A stretch of 5,603 nt of DNA. Source: Candidatus Zixiibacteriota bacterium (GTDB taxonomy: Bacteria > Zixibacteria > MSB-5A5 > CAIYYT01). Under the pieces are notes generated by a model. It saw only the letters and a program-made list of their open reading frames with translations, searched no databases and was not told the origin of the DNA. The stretch covers positions 1 through 5,603 of the forward strand of contig CAUJJY010000263.1 in NCBI GenBank assembly GCA_963205155.1, in the 5' to 3' direction. Below are positions 1-5,603 of this stretch, in pieces. The position numbers and the translations under genes were made by a program. Position 1 is the first letter of the stretch. Each line of letters begins with the position of its first letter.

Positions 1-1770
1 GTTCCAACTGGTAGCAGGGTTGGTGACCGTACCGTTGAAATTGACTAAGAGCGGAGCCGAACCGGAGAGCGGCGTGGCGATAAACGAGGCATTCGGTCTA
101 TCGCTGACTGTGCTCGACAAGGTGGTGGTATCAGGTCCGCAGAGATTAGTCCCGATTAATCGGACAAGGCGAACGCCAGTGGTAGTGTAGGTATGGCTCG
201 GGCTGGCGGAAGTATCAGTGTCGCCATCGCCAAACTGCCACAAGTAGGTAGTATTTGCGGTCAGTGTGCTGTTGGTAAATACGACGGGCACACCGACGCA
301 AACTGACGTGTCGCCGGCAACGAAGCCCACTTCGGGACGACCGAGCACAGTGATTGTTTTGGTTACGGTCTGTGTGTCGGAATCGCAGCTGGCGGTCATT
401 TTGATGTCATAGACGCCTGCTTGTGTGTAGATTTTTACCGGAGCGAATTCTTCAACAATATCGACCGTGTCGACATCGCCATCGCCCCAATCCCATATGG
501 TACGATACCACGAACCGGAGATGAGAAAATCGGTGTCGATACTTTGTCCGGCACAGGGTGAAAGCGGCGCCCAGGTGAAGTCAGGGACCAACTGGCAGTT
601 TTCAAAGGGTCCGATATCGGGATTTACGCCGACCCAGCGGCTGGCGCCGTCATAATCGCCAAAGAACATTCCATTGACATATTGGCCGGCATCGATAAGT
701 GGCGAAGTATTGCGCAGGTGGTAGTTTTGCTGGCTTTCATTGACGAACTGCGGATCAACGCCGACAAGGTTTGAAGCACTGGTCGGGCAACTGCCCAACA
801 TCAGGTCACCGGGAAGATTATTGTAAAAACAATTGTTCAGTACCGGCACTCCAGAACCATTACAATCGATTGCATAGTCGGAGTTGCCAACGAAGATATT
901 GTTCTGAATCAACGGATTCGCACCCGGCAAGTAGCCAACTCCGCCACCATTACCGTTGTCGCAAGTTCCCTGAATAAACAGGTTGTTGAGGATATTCGGG
1001 AGTGCCCCGTCATCGACGTAAATTGCGCCGCCGTCGAGATTGCTGCGGTTTCCGCGAAAGATATTGTTCTGGATTTGCGCAGGCATCGTATCCTGGTACG
1101 CTCCCAGAAGCAGAATACCGGCGCCGAGGTCCAGGATCGACCAATTGGAATCGATGTCGTTAGCGTAGATGTGCGGACTGGAGTAAACCGCAGAAATTCC
1201 AGCGCCACCGGCTTGCGTCCAGTTCTCCTTAATGACGTTGTTGTGAATGTCGGCCTGGCTGTATTCCAGCCGGATTCCCGCGCCAGGTGTCGCTGAAGTC
1301 GAGCTGCCATTTCGGAAAATGTTGCAGTATCGAATCGTGGGACTTGCGCCGTAGCCCTCAACTCCCGGAAGGTATATACCGTGCGGTACGCCTCGAGTAA
1401 TCGTGAAACCTTCGATCGTCAGCCCTGAGGTACCATAGTACGTCTCAATACAATTTCCCGTGAGCGAACCATCGATCGTGGTTACCGCAGACCCACCTTG
1501 ACCTTTAAGGAGAACCGGACCGGACGTAATGAAGATGTGTTCCAGATACGTTCCGGGCTTAACCATGACGGTATCTTCACCGGTGAACTGATAGCTATAG
1601 TTCACGGCATACTGAATTGTGCGAAAAGGATTGGCCTCGGTACCGAAGTTACCACCGACGGCATCGGTGCCGTTGGTGGCGACCCATATTGTTCGCGGCT
1701 GGGCGGACAGCGGCAGTACAAGCAACATCACAGTTGCGAGGACGGCAAATATAGTCAGTTTACGGAGCAT
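1..1770 (-). CDS. Secreted right-handed beta-helix / PKD-domain protein (3' end outside window)
   Basis: One uninterrupted frame of 590 codons from ATG at 1770 to the left edge, with no stop, so the C-terminus is missing. Residues 1-23 are a Sec signal (MLRKL, FAVLATVMLLVLPLSA). The mature part opens with WVATNGTDAVGGNFGTEANP and FRTIQYAV, the usual start of a DUF1565/pectate-lyase-like right-handed beta-helix. Coils with an NNIF-type turn follow (residues about 142-315). The helix closes with VDPQFVN, YHLRNTSPLIDAGQ and DIGPFEN (to about 391), a typical end motif. PKD domains follow at about 393-478 (WDWGDGD, 426-432) and 479-558 (WQFGDGD, 511-517), and a third begins at about 560. Such proteins are usually exported adhesins or polysaccharide-binding or -cleaving proteins; no catalytic residues can be assigned. 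The ATG lies 11 bases inside the upstream gene. A sorting or anchoring domain is expected past base 1 but not seen. Confidence 0.9.
   Translation of the reverse strand, partial: MLRKLTIFAVLATVMLLVLPLSAQPRTIWVATNGTDAVGGNFGTEANPFRTIQYAVNYSYQFTGEDTVMVKPGTYLEHIFITSGPVLLKGQGGSAVTTIDGSLTGNCIETYYGTSGLTIEGFTITRGVPHGIYLPGVEGYGASPTIRYCNIFRNGSSTSATPGAGIRLEYSQADIHNNVIKENWTQAGGAGISAVYSSPHIYANDIDSNWSILDLGAGILLLGAYQDTMPAQIQNNIFRGNRSNLDGGAIYVDDGALPNILNNLFIQGTCDNGNGGGVGYLPGANPLIQNNIFVGNSDYAIDCNGSGVPVLNNCFYNNLPGDLMLGSCPTSASNLVGVDPQFVNESQQNYHLRNTSPLIDAGQYVNGMFFGDYDGASRWVGVNPDIGPFENCQLVPDFTWAPLSPCAGQSIDTDFLISGSWYRTIWDWGDGDVDTVDIVEEFAPVKIYTQAGVYDIKMTASCDSDTQTVTKTITVLGRPEVGFVAGDTSVCVGVPVVFTNSTLTANTTYLWQFGDGDTDTSASPSHTYTTTGVRLVRLIGTNLCGPDTTTLSSTVSDRPNASFIATPLSGSAPLLVNFNGTVTNPATSWN
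826..1347 (-). repeat. Beta-helix coil repeats (protein-level)
   Basis: Seven degenerate coils in the beta-helix protein share a pattern 'small-Pro-x-Ile-x-Asn-Asn-Ile-Phe-x-x-Asn': PTIRYCNIFRN, ADIHNNVIKEN, PHIYANDIDSN, AQIQNNIFRGN, PNILNNLFIQG, PLIQNNIFVGN and PVLNNCFYNN. The conserved Asn falls at residues 150, 178, 204, 236, 263, 291 and 313, a spacing of 22-32 residues, as in parallel beta-helix (PbH1) coils with an asparagine ladder. Two coils also share 14 identical bases (893-906 and 1058-1071, plus-strand aagatattgttctg). Confidence 0.75.
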
Positions 1771-2560
1771 CAATGCGAATCTCCCCCTCTTCGATAAAGA
1801 GAATGCCCTCACGCGGCAGGAGATTTCCCTGCCAGTCAATGAGGCTCAAGGTAGCGGCCGGAATGCGCAGGAAAGATGTTCCCACAGCTTTCGGCGCGAG
1901 AGTTATTACGGCGATGGTTCCGTCATTGGAAACTCCCTGTGCGGACTGATTGCCTTGGATCGTATAGGCTACAGCGACATAGCCGGGACGCGTCTGCGTG
2001 AAGAACAAGGCTTCCTCGCCGGTAAAGATATTGCCGGCAGTGACGGTCACGGCTTCGACGAGTGCGGTGTCATATTCCAGACGGAAACTGGCGCCGAACA
2101 GCGAGTCAATGTTGTGGACGAAAATACTGATAGTTCGTTCAGTCTCACCACTGGTCTGGCTGAACATCGGGCTGACACGAATCATGGGAACCAGGGGTTC
2201 CATCTTGATATCGACTTCCGTAGTGGAACCGGCAAAGACATCGGCGATACTGCTGCCCCGGTAGAGGGCGACATCGGTGTTGTTGAAGGCGGTCATTTCG
2301 AAGGTGCGAGCTTCGCCAATTGGAACGTCGATGGTGATGGTTGCGACGCCGTCGATGATATCGAGTTCATGCGTTGTGGCTTCGAAGCCCTCGCCGCTGA
2401 CGACAAGTCGAATTGTCGTGATATTCGCGCCAAGGCCGGCCTCTTTGAGAAGTGAAGAAATCACAACTTCCTTGGAACCGCCGGAGTTGGGCGAGTTGCC
2501 GGAACAACCGACAAGCAGAGCCAGCAACAGGAATAGCGTGATGTTACGAGCAATTTGCAT
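1760..2560 (-). CDS. Cohesin-like domain lipoprotein
   Basis: A complete 266-residue protein. Residues 1-19 are a lipoprotein signal (MQIARN, LFLLLALL, lipobox LVGC, Cys19), followed by a Ser/Gly/Asn-rich tether. Residues about 45-122 form a beta-rich Ig-like module (TTIRLVVSGEGF, GVATITIDVPIGEARTF, TEVDIKMEPL). Residues about 126-264 match the cohesin fold: IRVSP, ERTISIFVHNIDSLFGASF, LEYDTALVEAVTVTAG, YVAVAYTI, GTIAVITLAPKAVG, LSLIDWQGNLLP and a closing EGEIRI strand. Cohesins bind dockerins in cellulosomes, but many bacteria without cellulosomes carry single cohesins on surface or periplasmic lipoproteins, often with unknown partners. No dockerin is seen in this window. The ATG shares one base with the upstream TAA stop, and GGGAGG lies 11 bases before it. 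The first half could instead be a carboxypeptidase-regulatory-like domain. Confidence 0.82.
   Translation of the reverse strand: MQIARNITLFLLLALLVGCSGNSPNSGGSKEVVISSLLKEAGLGANITTIRLVVSGEGFEATTHELDIIDGVATITIDVPIGEARTFEMTAFNNTDVALYRGSSIADVFAGSTTEVDIKMEPLVPMIRVSPMFSQTSGETERTISIFVHNIDSLFGASFRLEYDTALVEAVTVTAGNIFTGEEALFFTQTRPGYVAVAYTIQGNQSAQGVSNDGTIAVITLAPKAVGTSFLRIPAATLSLIDWQGNLLPREGILFIEEGEIRIDAP
1781..1788 (-). promoter_or_regulatory. Ribosome binding site of the beta-helix/PKD gene
   Basis: AGGGGGAG on the minus strand, 10 bases before the ATG at 1770 and within the last codons of the cohesin gene. It supports the chosen start, which also gives a clean signal peptide. Confidence 0.6.
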
Positions 2561-3717
2561 TAGAATCGCAACCTCCCGCCGAAGCTGAATTCGGTTCCGG
2601 AAACATCAATGATCATGTCTTCGGGCGCATCTTTGTTAGCTTCGCCATTATTCATTACGAGTCTGCCAAAGAAAGAGTAGCGCTGGTCGGGGGCGGAATA
2701 TTCGAGTCCGCCGCCGAATGAAACGACATCGGATTTGCCAAAGAAATTGGAAGAGCTGGTTGCGTAATCATTTGCCGACAACGTTCGATAGCCAGCCAGC
2801 AGTGAAGCAGTCACTTGCGGCGAGATACTATACGCGAGCGTGCCGCTGATGACGGATTTGTCGCTATTGGAGTTCTTGTCTTCGCTCTGCAAAGAGGAAC
2901 CAAAGAGAACAGAGTTCTTATTGCGAATAATGTGCGCCAAAGTCAGCGCCACGCCCATCTTGCCGAATCGTTGGCGACCAGTGGCAACTGCGGAAATCAC
3001 GCCGCCACTCTTGAAGACCTCGGTACCTTCTACCTTATCAGCCAGATAGTGGCGATAGGAAAGATCCAAGTCGAGTGCGCCATCGCCCTGCTGGGCGGTT
3101 GCAGAGCCCTGGAATGCGATTTCATCGCCGGGGTTGTATTTGTCGCCATCTTCAAAGTAGGTGAAAGAGCCATTGAGATTGTAGCTGACGGACGCGCCGT
3201 AGAGCAGCCAATCGTTGGCTTCGGAAGCAACGCCAATCTGTCCGATGAAGCCGAGTCCTTCGCTGACCTGCTTGACAGGTGTCGAGAGATAGTCATCGGA
3301 AATTAATTCTGCGAGGAGCACTTGAACTGTGTCAAGATTCGTCTGGCCGAGCGGCAAAACGATTCCGCCCGATACAAAGACGCGATCCTCCGCCAAGGAA
3401 TGGAAAACACGAACCGATGTACCGGACATCGAAGTCAAAGTCGCGGTTAAATCGTAGGCGTCGAGATTCGAGCGACTGATGGCTGAATTGAGGTGAACTT
3501 CCCAGTTGTCTGCCACGGGAAGAAAGAAATTGAACGGGAACGCCGACTGGGTGAGGTTGAGTTCCTCGCCGCCGACGGTGAGCTTCCAGCTTTGATAGAC
3601 AATGCGCGCCGACATTGCTTTAGTCTGTCCATAGACGATCTGAGCGTTGAGATGAGCGCTTGATGCAAAGATGATTAATAATGAGACGATCGTCGCAAGT
3701 CGATAGCGAAGTTTCAG
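2560..3717 (-). CDS. Predicted outer-membrane beta-barrel protein with CTG start
   Basis: A 385-residue protein if read from CTG at 3717. The first in-frame ATG (3615) would begin at residue 35 and lose the export signal. Reading from CTG gives a good Sec signal peptide: basic MKLRYR, hydrophobic LATIVSLLIIFASSA, and cleavage near LNA/Q at residue 25. No ATG, GTG or TTG lies between CTG and residue 35, and a TGA precedes CTG in frame. The mature part is rich in Gly, Ser, aromatics and alternating hydrophobic residues (WEVHLNSAISR, WLLYGASVSYNLNGSFTYF, LDLDLSYRHYL, VALTLAHII, VTASLLAGYRTL, VVSFGGGLEYS, YSFFGRLVMN). It ends TEFSFGGRLRF with a C-terminal Phe, the usual BAM-recognised last strand of a barrel. 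Its place between CsgG-like and cohesin lipoprotein genes suggests a pore or anchor for the system. No named family is recognised; a FadL-like or other porin-type barrel is possible. Confidence 0.82.
   Translation of the reverse strand: MKLRYRLATIVSLLIIFASSAHLNAQIVYGQTKAMSARIVYQSWKLTVGGEELNLTQSAFPFNFFLPVADNWEVHLNSAISRSNLDAYDLTATLTSMSGTSVRVFHSLAEDRVFVSGGIVLPLGQTNLDTVQVLLAELISDDYLSTPVKQVSEGLGFIGQIGVASEANDWLLYGASVSYNLNGSFTYFEDGDKYNPGDEIAFQGSATAQQGDGALDLDLSYRHYLADKVEGTEVFKSGGVISAVATGRQRFGKMGVALTLAHIIRNKNSVLFGSSLQSEDKNSNSDKSVISGTLAYSISPQVTASLLAGYRTLSANDYATSSSNFFGKSDVVSFGGGLEYSAPDQRYSFFGRLVMNNGEANKDAPEDMIIDVSGTEFSFGGRLRF
2572..2577 (-). promoter_or_regulatory. Ribosome binding site of the cohesin lipoprotein gene
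   Basis: GGGAGG on the minus strand, 11 bases before the ATG at 2560, inside the last codons of the barrel gene (Gly-Arg of GGRLRF). Spacing is slightly long but usable; together with the TAATG junction it suggests coupled translation. Confidence 0.6.
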
Positions 3718-5021
3718 TCAGTCCTCCCTCTTACCACTACAGTGCCACGGCTGACGCGCGGAGCCACGTAGGGGTTCTCCTGTTCCGGCGCTGTGCCGTG
3801 ATTCGATTCCTGCAATCGTTCGATGATGACGCTGCGGTCGACATCAGGCTTGCCCTGATCGACAACGTCGGTCGTCGCCAGAGCGGCGACTTCACCAATA
3901 GGTTTCAATTGGCCGTTGTAATCGGACAGTCCGCCGAATTCCTGAATGGCATTCTTTGCCAGACCGAAATTGGCGTCCTCATCAATTGCGGCTTTGAATT
4001 CAGCCTCGGCAAGTGCAAACATGCCTTGATCGACATATTCAAGACCACGCGAATAAGCAACCAAGGCAAGCATCGACTCGGTTGCCGGCTTGCTGATGGC
4101 ATTGCGGATTTGCGGGGTGATTTCATAGCCAAGCTTGGAAATGATATCGAAGCTCAACTCCTTTTGCATCTTGAAGAATTCATTGACCTTGCCTTCACGA
4201 CGATCGGGATAGCTGGCAAGACCGGGTCCGACATCAATGATACCGGCATCAAGTTCGATGGTGTTGTCGGGTTTGGAATTGAGTTGGCCGGTAACGATTT
4301 TTGCCGCGCCAACGAGGCGACCGATGCGAGGCGAAGTGAATTTGTCGGAGAATTCCGACTGGCTAAGATTGAGTTCTTCTTGCAATGCCGAAAGCTCAAG
4401 GCGCTCGACCAATGTCAGGTTCGGCACATTGGCAAGGTCGGCATAGATCAGTTCGGCGACACCCCGGCCCAGAGGGCGGTATTGCTCCGGCAATGCAGAC
4501 GCATCGAAGCGAACAATGGCGGCGGTGTTGCCGGGAATTTCGGCGACGTCGACATTCTGCTCGTTGGTAATTGCCGTGGTGACGACCTTCTTAAGTTTGT
4601 CGTCTTCCAACCAACGCAGTCGTTTTTTGGCTTCGGACTGTAATCGCGGTTCGCCGTTCAATGCCAGATACTTGCGATAGTTTTCGCGGGCTTGATCAAA
4701 GTTGCTCCGGCGTTCGGCAATCATCCCGCGGTAGAAAACCGAGGGGGCGTCATTGGGCTCAATTTGTAATGCTCTGTCGAACGATTGGGATGCTGCATCA
4801 AGGCTGTCGAGTTGGTAGTAGGCAACGCCGAGTCCGCGCCATAGTTCTGCCTTGTCGGGCGCCTTCTGCAGACGCTCCTGATACAGTGCGACGGCACGTT
4901 CATAGTCGCCTTTACCGAGAACACGACTGCCGGTACCCGAGGTGCTGGCAGTGCTTGCGCAACCGCCGATCACACCGGCAATCACTAATACTGTCAGAGT
5001 TGTGAGAAGTCCGTTTCTCAT
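3714..5021 (-). CDS. TPR / CsgG-like domain lipoprotein
   Basis: A complete 435-residue protein. Residues 1-21 are a lipoprotein signal (MRNG, hydrophobic LLTTLTVLVIAG, lipobox IGGC with Cys21); Ala at +2 suggests outer-membrane placement. TPR repeats cover about 33-124 (GDYERAVALYQERLQKAP; AELWRGLGVAYYQLDSLDAA; SVFYRGMIAERRSNFDQA). A basic linker (KKRLRWLEDDKLKK) leads to a CsgG-like domain at about 161-300, with IVRFDA, GRGVAELIYADLANV, LVERLELSALQEELNLSQ, GRLVGAAKIVTGQL and LDAGIIDVG. Another TPR lies at about 317-352, then a charged, probably disordered tail. CsgG-domain proteins act in outer-membrane secretion or as periplasmic assembly factors. Here the stretch between GAAKIVTGQL and ELDAGIIDV is very short, so the membrane hairpin of true CsgG seems absent, which argues for a soluble scaffold. 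The start ATG overlaps the upstream stop by 4 bases; a GGAG about 17 bases upstream is too distant to be a convincing ribosome binding site, so translation is probably coupled. Confidence 0.88.
   Translation of the reverse strand: MRNGLLTTLTVLVIAGVIGGCASTASTSGTGSRVLGKGDYERAVALYQERLQKAPDKAELWRGLGVAYYQLDSLDAASQSFDRALQIEPNDAPSVFYRGMIAERRSNFDQARENYRKYLALNGEPRLQSEAKKRLRWLEDDKLKKVVTTAITNEQNVDVAEIPGNTAAIVRFDASALPEQYRPLGRGVAELIYADLANVPNLTLVERLELSALQEELNLSQSEFSDKFTSPRIGRLVGAAKIVTGQLNSKPDNTIELDAGIIDVGPGLASYPDRREGKVNEFFKMQKELSFDIISKLGYEITPQIRNAISKPATESMLALVAYSRGLEYVDQGMFALAEAEFKAAIDEDANFGLAKNAIQEFGGLSDYNGQLKPIGEVAALATTDVVDQGKPDVDRSVIIERLQESNHGTAPEQENPYVAPRVSRGTVVVRGRTD
3718..3728 (-). promoter_or_regulatory. 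Strong ribosome binding site deciding the CTG start
   Basis: On the minus strand the sequence reads GGGAGGA, then CTGA, then CTG. The GGAGG core (3727-3723) lies 5 bases before CTG at 3717, inside the last codons of the upstream TPR/CsgG gene. It is the best Shine-Dalgarno match near any of the starts in this window, and it sits about 105 bases too far from the next ATG (3615) to serve it. Confidence 0.75.
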
Positions 5022-5603
5022 TGGTTGTTGGATTTTATCTCCAGTTCTACTCTTTGTTTACGTTCCGAGGCCAGCACGAAATTTGGTGAAATTTGCAGGG
5101 CCTCTGCATAGGACTTATTGGCTGACTCAAGGTCACCCTTCTCTTCGAAAGCAATACCGCGCGACTGCGCGAGAACGGCAGCGAGACTGACATCGGGAAC
5201 CTTGGCTCCGGCTTTCTTGATGGCATCAGCCTGGACATTGAAATAAGTCAGAATTGAGTCGCTGACCATGCCGATCAACTGACCGATCTTGCCTTCTTTG
5301 CCTTCGAGGCTGAAGCTTTTCTTGGGCAAGCTGGTTTCGGTGTCGATAATGCGCGCCATGATGCGAACTTTGTTGTCTTCCATTTTCATGAAGGTACCGA
5401 AGACGAAGTTCTGCACACCGACAACTTTGCCGACCTGCAGGCGCGAATTTTGATCCGCGAGATCGCTTTGCGACATCTTGAGTTCATCCGTGATGAAGTT
5501 AATCTTTTCGCGCGAAGGGACGTAGACAACGCCTGACTGTGTCAGCGTGCTGTTCATCATCGCGGCCACGCCGATACCAGCGGAGGCGTATTTTTCGGCA
5601 TCG
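5018..5603 (-). CDS. CsgG-like protein with C-terminal TPR (5' end outside window)
   Basis: The frame stays open to the right window edge, so the N-terminus is missing; 194 residues are visible. The in-frame GTG at 5569 is probably internal, because the residues before it (DAEKYASAGIGVAA) continue the first helix of a CsgG-type domain. Visible residues about 5-120 fit that fold: a helix, then VPSREKINFITDEL (matching the family's 'vvER..l..il.E' segment), then VGKVVGVQNFVFGTF and VRIMARIIDTETS (matching 'lGA..iv.G' and 'i.ari.dv.tG'). Residues about 145-178 form one TPR-like repeat (SRGIAFEEKGDLESANKSY, then ALQISPNF). The family acts in the periplasm or at the outer membrane, in secretion or as an assembly cofactor. 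The next gene encodes a protein of similar domain order, so the two are probably tandem paralogues. The TGA stop overlaps the next ATG in an ATGA arrangement. Family assignment is fairly firm; the molecular role is unknown. Confidence 0.8.
   Translation of the reverse strand, partial: DAEKYASAGIGVAAMMNSTLTQSGVVYVPSREKINFITDELKMSQSDLADQNSRLQVGKVVGVQNFVFGTFMKMEDNKVRIMARIIDTETSLPKKSFSLEGKEGKIGQLIGMVSDSILTYFNVQADAIKKAGAKVPDVSLAAVLAQSRGIAFEEKGDLESANKSYAEALQISPNFVLASERKQRVELEIKSNNQ

Noticed and set aside
909..1361. Minus-strand open frame of 150 codons in another frame inside the beta-helix gene
   Set aside because: Arg/Thr/Ser-rich out-of-frame translation; the overlapping frame encodes a coherent signal peptide, beta-helix and PKD protein through the whole region.
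1619..2455. Plus-strand open frame of 278 codons antisense to the cohesin gene and the start of the beta-helix gene
   Set aside because: It crosses the junction of two well-supported minus-strand genes and its translation resembles no family; no ribosome binding site stands out.
2560..3615. Barrel gene starting at the first ATG (351 codons)
   Set aside because: This start lacks a signal peptide for an evident outer-membrane barrel and leaves a gap of nearly 100 bases that encodes a clean signal peptide in the same frame.
3681..4643. Long plus-strand open frame (320 codons) antisense to the TPR/CsgG lipoprotein gene
   Set aside because: The translation shows no recognisable domain or ordered signal, while the minus frame has a lipobox, TPRs and a CsgG-like domain. 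It is best explained as a codon-bias shadow.
5018..5569. GTG at 5569 as the true start of the first CsgG-like gene
   Set aside because: The frame continues upstream to the window edge with residues that fit the first helix of the domain; starting at GTG would cut into the fold.

Overview
The window is fully coding, and all of it on the minus strand. Five genes run right to left with no intergenic gaps: each start codon overlaps the stop of the gene before it, by 4, 4, 1 and 11 bases. This looks like one polycistronic unit whose promoter lies beyond base 5603 and whose end lies beyond base 1. No RNA gene, mobile element, CRISPR array, promoter or terminator is visible.

In transcription order the genes are: (A) the 3' part of a gene for a CsgG-fold protein with a C-terminal TPR (5018-5603); (B) a lipoprotein with N-terminal TPRs, a CsgG-like domain and a second TPR (3714-5021); (C) a predicted outer-membrane beta-barrel that appears to start at a CTG codon (2560-3717); (D) a lipoprotein with a cohesin-like domain (1760-2560); (E) the first 590 codons of a large secreted protein with a right-handed beta-helix followed by PKD domains (1-1770). 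Gene E fills the left third of the window without a stop codon.

Two lipoproteins, an outer-membrane barrel with a terminal Phe and several Sec signal peptides point to a diderm bacterium. Moderate base composition, the 'DWGDGD' type of PKD domain, a non-cellulosomal cohesin lipoprotein and a beta-helix ending in a 'SPLIDAG...DIGPFEN' motif are a mix common in FCB-related candidate phyla such as Zixibacteria-like lineages. That placement is an inference from gene style; no marker gene is present.

Working model: the operon builds a cell-envelope apparatus in which the CsgG-like/TPR proteins sit at the periplasmic face of the outer membrane, the barrel spans it, and the cohesin lipoprotein and beta-helix/PKD protein are display or adhesion parts. 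Protein families and gene overlaps are read from sequence; the joint function is a hypothesis.
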